Source: Chitinophagaceae bacterium (lineage in GTDB: Bacteria; Bacteroidota; Bacteroidia; Chitinophagales; Chitinophagaceae). Taken from it: a stretch of 47,851 nt of DNA. This document shows positions 7,250 through 15,879 of this stretch, piece by piece (positions within the stretch are counted from its first letter, which is position 1; every line of letters starts with the position of its first letter). Location: the NCBI GenBank assembly GCA_947371755.1, contig CANBQT010000022.1, positions 1-47,851 on the forward strand. The letters run 5' to 3'. Both the position numbers and the translations under genes were made by a program. A model generated the notes under the pieces. That model was not told the origin of the DNA, did no database searches, and saw only the letters and a list, made by a program, of their open reading frames with translations.

Positions 7250-8089
7250 ATGTCAACTGTAACAATAACCGCTGCTGATATTAATAAATTACGTCAGGCT
7301 ACTGGAGCTGGTATGCTTGATTGTAGAAAAGCATTAACTGAAACTAACGGAGACTTTGAAGCTGCCATCGATTGGTTGCGTAAACAAGGTCAGAAAGTTG
7401 CTGCTAAACGTAGTGACCGTGAAGCTAAAGAAGGTGTGATCATTGCTGGAACTTCTGCTGATCATAAAACTGGTTTCATCGTTTGTATTAGCTGTGAGAC
7501 TGATTTCGTATCAAAAAATTCTGATTTCGTTGCATTTGCAAAAGGTATCGCTGAAGCTGCCATTGCAAACAATGTGAAGTCTGTAGAAGAATTAAATGAA
7601 GTATCTATCAACGGTGCTAAAGTGGCTGATTTAATCAACGATAAATTAACTTCTATCGGTGAAAAAATTGGTGTAGCTAAATTTGAAAGAATCGAAGCTC
7701 CATTTGTAGCATCTTATATCCACGGCGCAAACCGTATGGGTGTATTGGTTGGTCTTTCTGTTGAAGCAGCTGAAGCTGGTAAAGACGTTGCCATGCAAAT
7801 TGCAGCGATGAATCCATTGGCTGTTGATCCGGAAAGCATTCCTGCTGCTTCTATCGAAAGAGAAAGAGCAATTGTAGTAGAAACTATGAAGGCCGATCCT
7901 AAGATGGCAGGCAAACCTGATGAAATGATCGCTAAGATTGCTGAAGGAAAATTGAATGCATTCTTTAAAGAAAACACTTTATATGCTCAAGCCTTTGTAA
8001 AAGATGGTGGAAAGACTGTAGGTGAATACTTAAAGTCAGTAAATGCTGATTTGAAAGTAACTGAATTCAAGCGTGTTGCTTTAGGATAA
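7250..8089 (+). CDS. tsf: Elongation factor Ts
   Basis: Guanine nucleotide exchange factor that regenerates EF-Tu-GTP during translation. It has 279 residues, the usual size. The N-terminal UBA-like domain contains INKLRQATGAGMLDCRKAL and the conserved DWLRKQGQKVAAKRSDREA (about residues 45-63). The core dimer-type domain has the TGFIVCISCETDFVSKNSDF signature near residues 75-95, and the family's usual helix-rich end follows. It is separated from rpsB by a hairpin and followed by a strong terminator, so it closes the ribosomal cluster. The usual next neighbour, pyrH, lies about 540 bases away beyond an inserted minus-strand gene. Confidence 0.98.
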   Translation: MSTVTITAADINKLRQATGAGMLDCRKALTETNGDFEAAIDWLRKQGQKVAAKRSDREAKEGVIIAGTSADHKTGFIVCISCETDFVSKNSDFVAFAKGIAEAAIANNVKSVEELNEVSINGAKVADLINDKLTSIGEKIGVAKFERIEAPFVASYIHGANRMGVLVGLSVEAAEAGKDVAMQIAAMNPLAVDPESIPAASIERERAIVVETMKADPKMAGKPDEMIAKIAEGKLNAFFKENTLYAQAFVKDGGKTVGEYLKSVNADLKVTEFKRVALG

Positions 8090-8108
8090 TCCTGAACTAC
8101 TGATATTA

Positions 8109-8147
8109 AAAAGCCGTCTCGATACAATCGGGACGGCTTTATTTTTT
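8109..8147. terminator. Bidirectional intrinsic terminator after tsf
   Basis: AAGCCGTCTCGAT pairs with ATCGGGACGGCTT (one G-U) around a 3-base loop, with T-rich sequence on the plus side and five or more T residues on the minus side. It can end tsf and the convergent small membrane protein gene at 8169-8426. The core word AGCCGTCTC recurs in the terminator at 15777. Confidence 0.85.
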
Positions 8148-8168
8148 AAAGCAAGTAACAATTATCAA

Positions 8169-8426
8169 TCAAAACATAAAGAAAATTACAACCATTGCAA
8201 GTATTGCGTGAAACACATGTAACCCCCAATTCTCTAATTTATATTTTGCATAAATCACAAAATTAAACCGAGTAACTAATAGGTATATCGGAAGAGCATA
8301 TCTCAAAGATTCACCCCTGAAGAATCCATATCCTGCCGCCAACGCCATCAATAAATATAAAAAAGACGGAAGAATTTTAATGATCAGTCCCTGACTTGTT
8401 TTCGACCTTGTTCTTACGTTGTACAT
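8169..8426 (-). CDS. Small hypothetical membrane protein
   Basis: An 85-residue frame on the minus strand between tsf and pyrH, where no other gene overlaps. After a short basic N-terminus (MYNVRTRSKTS) it shows three hydrophobic stretches, roughly residues 15-36, 43-60 and 67-85, separated by polar, Arg/Lys-containing links, so it is a plausible three-helix inner-membrane protein. No family was recognised. Support is its free-standing position, sensible topology and shared terminator with tsf. Against it: no clear promoter box was found upstream, and the frame is short. Confidence 0.5.
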   Translation of the reverse strand: MYNVRTRSKTSQGLIIKILPSFLYLLMALAAGYGFFRGESLRYALPIYLLVTRFNFVIYAKYKLENWGLHVFHAILAMVVIFFMF

Positions 8427-8629
8427 AGTGTTGATTTTTTGTATTACTTAATAACCCCCCATTTACTTAGGATAAGCAAGCTATAAAACAGTTATCAAAA
8501 TAAAAATGGTGAAATCACGGAAATTTTGTGGTTATTTCAACCACATTACGCGTGAAAAGCACGGTCTATTAACCTATTCATTTTGGCTGCTCATAAAAAA
8601 TTAAGGTTATTTGCATAAATATCAGTGCT

Positions 8630-9346
8630 ATGCTTCCAAAATATAAACGTATCCTTCTTAAATTATCTGGCGAAGCGCTATTGGGCAACCAACGCAACGG
8701 AGATCCTTTTAACCCAAAGATCATTGAACAATATGCCATAGATATCAAATCTATCACCGATCTGGGTGTACAAGTTGCCATTGTAATTGGTGGAGGTAAT
8801 ATTTATAGAGGCATGAATGAAGCTGATAGCGGTATTGAAAGAGCACATGGCGATTATATGGGGATGCTTGCTACCGTTATTAATGCAATGGCTATGCAAT
8901 CGATGCTGGAACGCTTTGGTGTATATACTCGTTTACAAAGTGCCATCCAAATGGATCAGGTGGCAGAACCTTATATCAGAAGAAAAGCATTGCGTCATCT
9001 CGAAAAAGGCAGAGTAGTCATCTTTGGCGCAGGTACCGGAAACCCCTATTTCACTACAGATACTGCCGGCTCTTTACGTGCGATTGAAATGAAAGCTGAT
9101 GTGATTTTGAAAGGTACGCGTGTGAACGGAATTTATACGGCAGATCCTGAAAAAGATCCTACCGCCACCCGTTTTGATAAGATCAGCTACGAAGAATGTA
9201 TTTCGAAAAATTTGAAAGTGATGGACATGACTGCCTTTACTTTGTGCATGGAAAACAAATTACCTATCATCGTATTTGATATGAATGAGCCAGGGAATCT
9301 GCAAAAAGTGGTAGAAGGGCAGGATTTAGGTACTTTGGTTAGCTAA
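8630..9346 (+). CDS. pyrH: UMP kinase
   Basis: Phosphorylates UMP to UDP in pyrimidine nucleotide synthesis; hexameric, bacterial amino-acid-kinase fold. The product is 238 residues. Motifs in order are [14 protein letters not shown] (phosphate-binding Lys), [13 protein letters not shown], the [17 protein letters not shown] helix, [20 protein letters not shown] (UMP and GTP-site region) and [19 protein letters not shown] (ATP site). In many bacteria frr (ribosome recycling factor) follows pyrH, but here a TolC-like gene follows instead. About 200 bases upstream contain only a 7-bp hairpin (TGTGGTT/AACCACA at 8527-8545) and AT-rich sequence. Confidence 0.97.
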   Translation: MLPKYKRILLKLSGEALLGNQRNGDPFNPKIIEQYAIDIKSITDLGVQVAIVIGGGNIYRGMNEADSGIERAHGDYMGMLATVINAMAMQSMLERFGVYTRLQSAIQMDQVAEPYIRRKALRHLEKGRVVIFGAGTGNPYFTTDTAGSLRAIEMKADVILKGTRVNGIYTADPEKDPTATRFDKISYEECISKNLKVMDMTAFTLCMENKLPIIVFDMNEPGNLQKVVEGQDLGTLVS

Positions 9347-9403
9347 TCAACCATTGGTGTAATATTTTGCCCCTTTTTGTGGGCTGTTGGTAATTTCACA
9401 ATC

Positions 9404-10708
9404 ATGAAGAAACTATTGTTGTTTGTTTGTTGCGCAGTTGCTTTAAATGGATATACGCAACAAAAAATTTCCTTAACAGATGCCATTAATATCGCATTGA
9501 AGAATAGTTATGATCTTCAATTGGCTCAAAACAACATTGAGATCAGTACCCTTTCAAATAGTTACGGTTACGCTGGCGGATTACCAATCGTTTCTGGAAC
9601 AGCAAGCGATAATGAACAAGTTACCAGTATCAATCAAAAATTTCCTGATCCAACCAGAGATACTAAACGTGATAATGTAGCCACTAATAACTTAGCAGTT
9701 GGAGTAACTGGTAGTGTGCTTTTGTACAATGGTATGCGTGTTCAAGCCACTAAGAAAAGATTGGAAGAATTACTCCAGCAAAATCAACAGGTATTGGCTG
9801 CTCAAATTCAGAATACAATTGCAGCAGTGATGTCAAAATATTTTGACATTGTTCGTCAACAATATTTTCTCAAAGCCCTCAACCGTACGATCGAAGTATC
9901 AAAACAAAAACTGGATATTCTTGAAGTTCGAAAACAAGTAGGTGTTGCCAATAATGCAGATATTTTTCAGGCACAATTAGATTTGAATGGTAATCTTCAA
10001 ACAAAGGAATCTCAGTATTTACTGATTGATATAGCCAAGACTGATCTTTTGAACCTGATCTTCCTGAAACCTGCAGATCAAAAAATTATTATTGAAGACA
10101 CCATCATTATTGATAAGTCTATTAATCTTGATTCTGTTCGGAACAGATTAAGCACTAACCCTCAAGTGATTGCTGCACAACAACAAGTACGTATCAACGA
10201 ATTAGTAGAAAGAGAAATCGCTGCTGCAAGATATCCAACCCTTAGAGCATCCACTGGTTTCAATTTGAGTAGTGCAAAAAGTGGTGCTGGATTTATTTTA
10301 TTAAACCAAAGTTACGGACCATTTGTTGGTGTAAACCTTTCAGTACCCATTTATAACGGATCGATTTCAAAGAAACAACAACAGATAGCCGAGATCAATA
10401 CACGTAGCTCTAAAACGATCTATGATAACTTGTTATTAGATTACGAAACAGGTGCTGTGCGAACCTATCAAGCTTATGCTAATTCTTTGAGTCAGCTTAA
10501 AATGGAGTCTGAGAATTTTGCTTTATCCCAACAATTACTCGATCTGATTTCTAAAAAATTCGAATTAGGACAGGCTACTATCATCGATGTAAAACAAGCT
10601 CAACAAAGTTTTGAGAATGCTAGCTATCGCCTGATCAACCTCACTTATACTGCAAAAATTGCTGAGGTTGAATTGAAAAGACTGGAAAGCTTGCTTAGCT
10701 TTAAATAA
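9404..10708 (+). CDS. TolC-family outer membrane protein
   Basis: 434 residues with a clear signal peptide (MKKLLLFVCCAVALNGYTQQ), then the outer-membrane efflux protein (OEP) pattern in two halves. Each half has long amphipathic helices rich in Gln, Asn, Ala and Leu, with repeat landmarks such as LTDAINIALKNSYDLQLAQNN (residues 23-43) and the second-half FELGQATIIDVKQAQQSFENA. This fits a trimeric channel for type I secretion or efflux. Unlike the TolC at 20.7 kb it stands alone, with no adaptor or pump next to it, so its partner is unknown. An upstream in-frame start would add nine residues before the signal peptide, so the ATG at 9404 is preferred. Confidence 0.88.
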   Translation: MKKLLLFVCCAVALNGYTQQKISLTDAINIALKNSYDLQLAQNNIEISTLSNSYGYAGGLPIVSGTASDNEQVTSINQKFPDPTRDTKRDNVATNNLAVGVTGSVLLYNGMRVQATKKRLEELLQQNQQVLAAQIQNTIAAVMSKYFDIVRQQYFLKALNRTIEVSKQKLDILEVRKQVGVANNADIFQAQLDLNGNLQTKESQYLLIDIAKTDLLNLIFLKPADQKIIIEDTIIIDKSINLDSVRNRLSTNPQVIAAQQQVRINELVEREIAAARYPTLRASTGFNLSSAKSGAGFILLNQSYGPFVGVNLSVPIYNGSISKKQQQIAEINTRSSKTIYDNLLLDYETGAVRTYQAYANSLSQLKMESENFALSQQLLDLISKKFELGQATIIDVKQAQQSFENASYRLINLTYTAKIAEVELKRLESLLSFK

Positions 10709-10791
10709 AAGTATTTACTGATAAAATTTTCTCGATTATTGTCGTATACAAAATAAACTTACTATATTTTATACGCAATAAAATATTCATA

Positions 10792-13134
10792 ATGAGAAAA
10801 ATGAAATTTGTAGGGTCCTTTTTTATTGTATTTATTTTGAGCATTAATGCAAAGTCTCAAAATTTAGATTCCTCATTAACCAATTACAACGAAAGATCTC
10901 CTTTCGAAAAAGTTTATTTACAATTTGATAATTCAAGGTATACTGCTGGAAAATCTATTTGGTTTAAAGCCTATCTGATGTCGGGCAATGAGCCTTCCAA
11001 TATTTCAAAGAATTTTTATATTGATTGGTATGATGATCTAGGAAAATTAATCAATAGAACTATTACTCCTATTTTAAATGGCAGCACCTCTGGCTCGTAT
11101 TTTATTCCGGAAAAATATGTGGGCACATCTATACAAGCAATTGCATATACTAAATGGATGCGCAATTTCGATTCAGCATACTTTTTTAAGCGGAACTTTC
11201 AAGTTTTATCTTCTACTACTATAATTAATAAGTCTGAAAGCGATTTCCCAGAAACCAGGTTACAATTCTTACCTGAATCGGGTTCAGTTATTTTAAACAA
11301 ACAAAATGTAATGGCGTTCAAAGCAGTAAATCAATCTGGTTTGCCAGAAGCTATTAAAGGATATATAAAAAATAAAGAAGGTGATACCATCACAACCTTT
11401 TATACAACTCATGATGGAATGGGTAAGTTTTATTATATCCCCTTTGCAGATGAAACTTATGTTGCTGAATGGAAAGATGTATTTGGAAAATCACATCAAA
11501 AAGAACTGCCAAAAGCAGAAAAAATTGGAATTGCTTTAATTGTAGAAGGGGGTGACTCAACCAGGATATTTCATATTCAAAGAACAGAAATGGCACCCGA
11601 GTCTATGAAAAAGGTAACGGTAATTGGGCAAATGAACGGTGAAATAGTTTTTAGAGCAAGTGCCAACCTTTCTAATAGAGAAGCAGTTTCGAGTTATTTA
11701 CCTATCAGTAAATTCCCTTCGGGCATTTTGCAATTAACTTTATTTGACACAAATAACCAACCTCTATGCGAGCGGCTTGTCTTTGTAAAAAATGATAAGA
11801 ATCTTTTAAAAACAAATATTTACATCGATACCCTAAGTACTGATAAGCGTGGTAAGAATGTTTTTGAAATTGAATTAATAGATACTACTACTGCAAATTT
11901 ATCGCTATCCATTACAGATGCGAGCATGAACGAAACGCCTGATAATACTATTGTTTCACAACTATTACTTCAGGGAGAATTAACAGGTAATGTGTATCAC
12001 CCAGCTTACTATTTTAGTGCTAACGTAGATAGTATTTCAAATCATCTGGACTTAGTAATGTTAACAAATGGATGGAGAAAATTTAATTGGAATAGAATCT
12101 TAGATAATTCAATTCCAAATTTCACTTACAAAAAAGATAGTTCATACCTGAAGATTTTAGGAAAAATACTGGGAGTGAAAGATGAAAAAATAAAAAAAGC
12201 AGGTCTGATAAATTTGATCGTTTTATCAAAGGATTCGAGCAAATTCATGATGTTCCTTCCTCTTCTTGCTGATGGAAGCTTTTCAGAAAAAAATGTTTTG
12301 TTCTCTGATACTGCGAGGTTCTATTATAAGTTAAATGGAACAAGTCTGCCTAATAACGGCAAATTGGTTATTGAAACTGATTTATTTAAAATAGATCCAG
12401 AACGAATGTCCAAAATTATTAAGAACAATTTCGATTCAATAGGGCTTGGCAAATATCAAAATCTGATCGATGAACAAATTCGTTTTGAGATATTAAAGAA
12501 AAATACAAGCCTAAAAGAAATTACTGTTTATTCAAGAAAAAAAACAAAGATTGAGGAATTGGATAAAAAATATACAAGTGGCACGTTTTCAAGTGATGGA
12601 AGGGGTTTTGATTTAACAAACACAGCTACTGGCGGCATGTCAATAATAGATTATATTAACATGAGGATTCCACCAGGTACAATGAGAGGCGGTCTCCCAC
12701 AATATTACTTAGATGAGTTCTTAACCCCTGCTGAAAACATTCAGTTTGTTAATATAAATGACATTGCCTACATCAAAGTTTTCAACATGTTTTATGGAGG
12801 TTATAGTAGTGGTCAAGGTGCTGTTGCAATCTATACCAAAAAAGGTTCTGATATTACCAACTCGGCTAAACAAATGGATTATATTAGCGTGCCTGGTTAT
12901 ACGCCAGTTAAAGAATTTTATTCGCCTAGTTATGCGGAAAAGGAGCTTGCAAATTCTATCACACCAGATTTGCGAGCCACTTTACTTTGGAATCCTTGGA
13001 TTAATCTGGATAAGAAAAATAATAAAATTAAAATAAGTTTTTACAATAATGATGTAACACGTGCATTCCGTTTAATTTTAGAAGGAATGGATAATGAGGG
13101 TAAATTGTTACATTTTAATAAATTACTGCAATAA
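10792..13134 (+). CDS. Secreted protein with MG2-like N-terminus and TonB-plug-like C-terminal domain
   Basis: 780 residues with a signal peptide (MRKMKFVGSFFIVFILSINAKSQ). Early segments such as SPFEKVYLQFDNSRYTAGKSIWFKAYL (written here for its shared pattern) resemble the macroglobulin-like MG2 domain of large secreted Bacteroidota proteins. The C-terminal part around residues 600-690 resembles a TonB-receptor plug: SIIDYINMRIPPG, then INDIAYIKVFN, then YGGYSSGQGAVAIYTKKG. No beta-barrel follows, so it is not a full receptor. Such proteins are common in the phylum and have no firm function; a cell-surface or periplasmic role in complex assembly is only a guess. An aminotransferase follows 16 bases downstream. 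A second ATG at 10801 is an equally possible start. Confidence 0.75.
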   Translation: MRKMKFVGSFFIVFILSINAKSQNLDSSLTNYNERSPFEKVYLQFDNSRYTAGKSIWFKAYLMSGNEPSNISKNFYIDWYDDLGKLINRTITPILNGSTSGSYFIPEKYVGTSIQAIAYTKWMRNFDSAYFFKRNFQVLSSTTIINKSESDFPETRLQFLPESGSVILNKQNVMAFKAVNQSGLPEAIKGYIKNKEGDTITTFYTTHDGMGKFYYIPFADETYVAEWKDVFGKSHQKELPKAEKIGIALIVEGGDSTRIFHIQRTEMAPESMKKVTVIGQMNGEIVFRASANLSNREAVSSYLPISKFPSGILQLTLFDTNNQPLCERLVFVKNDKNLLKTNIYIDTLSTDKRGKNVFEIELIDTTTANLSLSITDASMNETPDNTIVSQLLLQGELTGNVYHPAYYFSANVDSISNHLDLVMLTNGWRKFNWNRILDNSIPNFTYKKDSSYLKILGKILGVKDEKIKKAGLINLIVLSKDSSKFMMFLPLLADGSFSEKNVLFSDTARFYYKLNGTSLPNNGKLVIETDLFKIDPERMSKIIKNNFDSIGLGKYQNLIDEQIRFEILKKNTSLKEITVYSRKKTKIEELDKKYTSGTFSSDGRGFDLTNTATGGMSIIDYINMRIPPGTMRGGLPQYYLDEFLTPAENIQFVNINDIAYIKVFNMFYGGYSSGQGAVAIYTKKGSDITNSAKQMDYISVPGYTPVKEFYSPSYAEKELANSITPDLRATLLWNPWINLDKKNNKIKISFYNNDVTRAFRLILEGMDNEGKLLHFNKLLQ

Positions 13135-13150
13135 TTCAGAACACCATAGT

Positions 13151-14302
13151 ATGAACACACTGATTAATTCTAAACTTCCTGATGTTGGTACCTCAATATT
13201 TACTGTAATGAGTCAACTTGCTGTTGAACATGGGGCCGTAAACTTAGGTCAGGGATTTCCAGACTTCCCCATGGATTATGCACTTACCGATCTGGTTGCA
13301 AAAGCTATGCGTGATGATTTTAACCAGTACTCACCGATGGCAGGTAATGTGTTATTAAGAGAAAGGCTTGCCGAAAAAACGGAGTTTCTATATCAAACCA
13401 AATTAGATCCGAATACACAAATAACAATAACTCCCGGTGGTACTGTAGCCATCTTTTCTGCACTTACAACCGTATTAAAACCAGGTGATGAGGTGATTGT
13501 ATTTGAACCAGCTTATGATTGTTATATCCCGGCCATTGAGTTAAACGGAGCCGTTCCTGTTTTGATTTCTTTGGCTTATCCTGATTATTCCATTCCCTGG
13601 GATCTGGTAAGAGAGAAGATCAATCCAAGAACAAGAATGATCATCATTAATACACCACATAATCCAACAGGTGCTGTATTAAGTGAACAAGATATTTCAG
13701 CATTAAGATCAGTAGTTACCAATACCAATATCATTATACTGAGTGATGAAGTTTATGAACACTTAATATTCGATGGTATACAACATCAAAGTATGTTGCG
13801 TTACCCGGATTTATTAGAGCGAAGTTTTGTGTGTTTTTCATTTGGGAAAACTTATCACTGTACAGGATGGAAATTAGGTTATTGTATCAGTTCGCCTGAA
13901 CTGATGAAAGAGTTTAGAAAAGTGTATCAATTCAATGCATTCTGTTGTGATACACCTAAGCAGGTTGGGATTGCAGCATTCATTCAGAATAAGGACGCTT
14001 ATTTATCATTGAGTGGGTTCATACAAAAGAAGAGAGACTATTTCAGAGAGCTCATGAAAGCTACTCCTTTTACATGCATTCCTTCGCACGGCAGTTATTT
14101 TGAATGTTATAGTTATGCCGATTTCTCTAATGAAACGGATATGGATTTAGCCATACGCCTTACTAAAGATTATGGCATCACAGCAGTACCCGTATCTGCG
14201 TTTTATAAAAATGGTGAAGACAATAAAGTATTACGTTTCTGTTTTGCTAAAAAAGAAACGACCCTCGAAAGGGCCGTTGAAAAATTATCTTTGCTCAAGT
14301 AA
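13151..14302 (+). CDS. Class I/II PLP aminotransferase (methionine / kynurenine aminotransferase type)
   Basis: 384 residues, fold-type I aminotransferase of the YbdL/kynurenine-oxoglutarate transaminase group. In many bacteria these act on methionine, aromatic amino acids or their keto acids. Landmarks are NLGQGFPDFP near residue 33, the glycine-rich ITPGGTVAIFSALT, IIINTPHNPTGAVLS, SDEVYEHLIFDG, and the Schiff-base lysine in CFSFGKTYHCTGWKLGYC. The C-terminal substrate-binding Arg is in KVLRFCFAKKE. The start at 13151 gives the expected N-terminus; an upstream in-frame start would overlap the preceding gene. Precise substrate is not decidable here; methionine salvage or quorum of aromatic amino acids are both possible. 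Confidence 0.88.
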   Translation: MNTLINSKLPDVGTSIFTVMSQLAVEHGAVNLGQGFPDFPMDYALTDLVAKAMRDDFNQYSPMAGNVLLRERLAEKTEFLYQTKLDPNTQITITPGGTVAIFSALTTVLKPGDEVIVFEPAYDCYIPAIELNGAVPVLISLAYPDYSIPWDLVREKINPRTRMIIINTPHNPTGAVLSEQDISALRSVVTNTNIIILSDEVYEHLIFDGIQHQSMLRYPDLLERSFVCFSFGKTYHCTGWKLGYCISSPELMKEFRKVYQFNAFCCDTPKQVGIAAFIQNKDAYLSLSGFIQKKRDYFRELMKATPFTCIPSHGSYFECYSYADFSNETDMDLAIRLTKDYGITAVPVSAFYKNGEDNKVLRFCFAKKETTLERAVEKLSLLK

Positions 14303-14309
14303 TAAAATC

Positions 14310-14813
14310 TTATGGGTGTTTTTGGTTTAAGTCTAATCCCGCATAAAAGCCTAAGTCTTTTTCTAATAACTGTTTGGTAAGAAAAGCTATTTGTCCGGTA
14401 TGATAAGACAAATGTTCCGTTACGTGTATGATAATTCCTACACCAGTTAATTCATACACTTGTACTTTTTTAACTGCCGATAAATCTAATTCGCTAGCAT
14501 TCCCGATGCATTCAATACTCTGTTCAATTACACTATTAAACATTTCCTTTAGTTCTGTTTTTGTTTTTCCTCCTGTAGCCGCAAATTCTGCGTCTCGATT
14601 CCTATGATCAGGCGCTCCCCCCAATGTGCTAATGATATATTGAGTAATATTTCCACACAGGTGTAATACCAAATTTCCCATACTATTTAGTGCAGAATTA
14701 GGTTTCAGCCAAATTTGCGATTCATCCAGTAAATCGATACAAGCGATAATTCGTTTATGACTTTCTTTAATTCGATAAATACTCTGTTCTTTAAAATCTG
14801 TGCTTAGTTGCAT
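14310..14813 (-). CDS. DinB-like (DUF1572) four-helix protein
   Basis: 167 residues, DinB/YfiT-like metal-binding four-helix bundle. The expected His triad is visible: one His in NLVLHLCGN (about residue 53) and a HxxxH pair in HVTEHLSYHTGQIAFL (about residues 131-145). Members include thiol transferases acting with bacillithiol or mycothiol, and many of unknown role. I chose the ATG at 14813: an extended GTG-initiated frame to 14840 would translate part of a GC-rich repeat. It faces the end of the aminotransferase gene with 7 bases between the stop codons. Function beyond the fold is not known. Confidence 0.75.
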   Translation of the reverse strand: MQLSTDFKEQSIYRIKESHKRIIACIDLLDESQIWLKPNSALNSMGNLVLHLCGNITQYIISTLGGAPDHRNRDAEFAATGGKTKTELKEMFNSVIEQSIECIGNASELDLSAVKKVQVYELTGVGIIIHVTEHLSYHTGQIAFLTKQLLEKDLGFYAGLDLNQKHP

Positions 14814-14831
14814 GATAGTTCTTTTTATTTT

Positions 14832-14899
14832 TTTACCCACCCCTGCCCCTCCCAGGAGGGGATTGCTCTTCCTTTTTACTTTTTACTTTTTACTTTTTA
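14832..14899. repeat. REP-like GC-rich palindrome followed by a CTTTTTA heptad array
   Basis: CCCCTCC/GGAGGGG (14846-14861) forms a tight hairpin, preceded by TTTTACCCACCCCTGC (14831-14846). The same 16-base word occurs, inverted, at the right end of the window (47685-47700) next to another CCCCTCC-type palindrome. Immediately after is a tandem array of four perfect CTTTTTA heptads (14872-14899), reaching the end of the AIM24-family gene. Confidence 0.75.
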
Positions 14900-14902
14900 A
14901 AA

Positions 14903-15700
14903 TTACCAGTTTCCATCCCCATCCAGCAAATTACCCAATCCCCCTAGAACAGATCCTTCTTCGCGACGGGTTGTTGTAGCGTATTGTAAAATTCTTCCTG
15001 CTAATCTACTTACTGGCAAACTTTGGATCCACACGATTCCTGGTCCGCGCAAGGTTGCAAAGAAAACACCTTCACCACCAAATAAAGTGTTTTTGATGCC
15101 GCCTACAAATTGAATATCATAATCAACGGTTGAAGTAAATCCTACAATACAACCCGTATCAATTTTCAATAATTCTCCGGCTTGCAATTCTTTTTGCTGT
15201 ACATAACCGCTTGCATGCATAAAAACCATTCCATCACCTTCCAATTTTTCCATGATGAAACCCTCTCCGCCAAAGAGTCCGGTACCCAATCTTTTTTGAA
15301 ATTCAATACCTACGCTAACACCTTTTGCTGCACAAAGGAATGCATCTTTCTGACAAATGATGCGATAGCCCATTTGCTGTAAATTAACAGGGATGATCTT
15401 TCCTGGATAAGGCGAGGCAAAACTCACGTGTTTTTTTCCTGAGCCAATATTGGTAAATGCGGTCATGAACAAACTTTCGCCTACTAATACTCTTTTACCT
15501 GCGTTTAATAATTTGCCAAAGAGTCCGCCAGAATTACTCTGCTGACTTCCATCGCCAAAAATTGTTTCCATAGCGATGCCGTCATCCATCATCATAAATG
15601 CTCCGGGTTCTGCAATAGTAGTTTCTCCTGGATCCAATTCCACTTCTACATATTGCATTTCTTCACCAAAAATTTTGTAGTCTATTTCGTGATTTTGCAT
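14903..15700 (-). CDS. AIM24 / TIGR00266 family protein
   Basis: 265 residues, all-beta, without signal peptide or membrane segments. It matches the AIM24/TIGR00266 family, related in fold to the tryptophan RNA-binding attenuator (TRAP-like) barrel. Landmarks are LDPGETTIAEPGAFMMMDDG near residues 22-41, the Gly-rich GGLFGKLLNAGKR, LFGGEGFIMEKLEGDGMVF, and the second FGGEGVFFATLRGPG near residue 218. Bacterial members have no agreed function; the yeast homologue is mitochondrial. The gene stands alone, with its own start about 180 bases from the terminator of the efflux operon. The C-terminal LGNLLDGDGNW is typical of the family. Confidence 0.85.
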   Translation of the reverse strand: MQNHEIDYKIFGEEMQYVEVELDPGETTIAEPGAFMMMDDGIAMETIFGDGSQQSNSGGLFGKLLNAGKRVLVGESLFMTAFTNIGSGKKHVSFASPYPGKIIPVNLQQMGYRIICQKDAFLCAAKGVSVGIEFQKRLGTGLFGGEGFIMEKLEGDGMVFMHASGYVQQKELQAGELLKIDTGCIVGFTSTVDYDIQFVGGIKNTLFGGEGVFFATLRGPGIVWIQSLPVSRLAGRILQYATTTRREEGSVLGGLGNLLDGDGNW

Positions 15701-15771
15701 ATTCTTTTTTTTGTTTCCAGCAAATTACAAAGCTTCTAATTTCTGACCATTTTCAATTTGATAATCGGCAA

Positions 15772-15812
15772 AAAAAAGCCGTCTCAGCCCTTAGTAAACA
15801 GGGGAGACGGCT
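15772..15812 (-). terminator. Intrinsic terminator of the RND efflux operon
   Basis: On the minus strand AGCCGTCTC (15804-15812) and its partner GAGACGGCT (15777-15785) pair perfectly, with extra CCC/GGG pairs in the loop, followed by seven T residues. It lies about 70 bases after the pump stop codon at 15880. Between the two is a CTTCACTTCTCACTT-like low-complexity stretch (15840-15882). Confidence 0.85.
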
Positions 15813-15879
15813 ATAAAATTACCAAAACTATATACTTCCTTCTTCAACTCTTCACTCTTCACTTCTCACTTCTCACTTT

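Noticed and set aside
14814..14840. Extended GTG start for the DinB-like gene
   Set aside because: The extension is translated from the tail of the dispersed GC-rich repeat, so the ATG at 14813 is more sensible.
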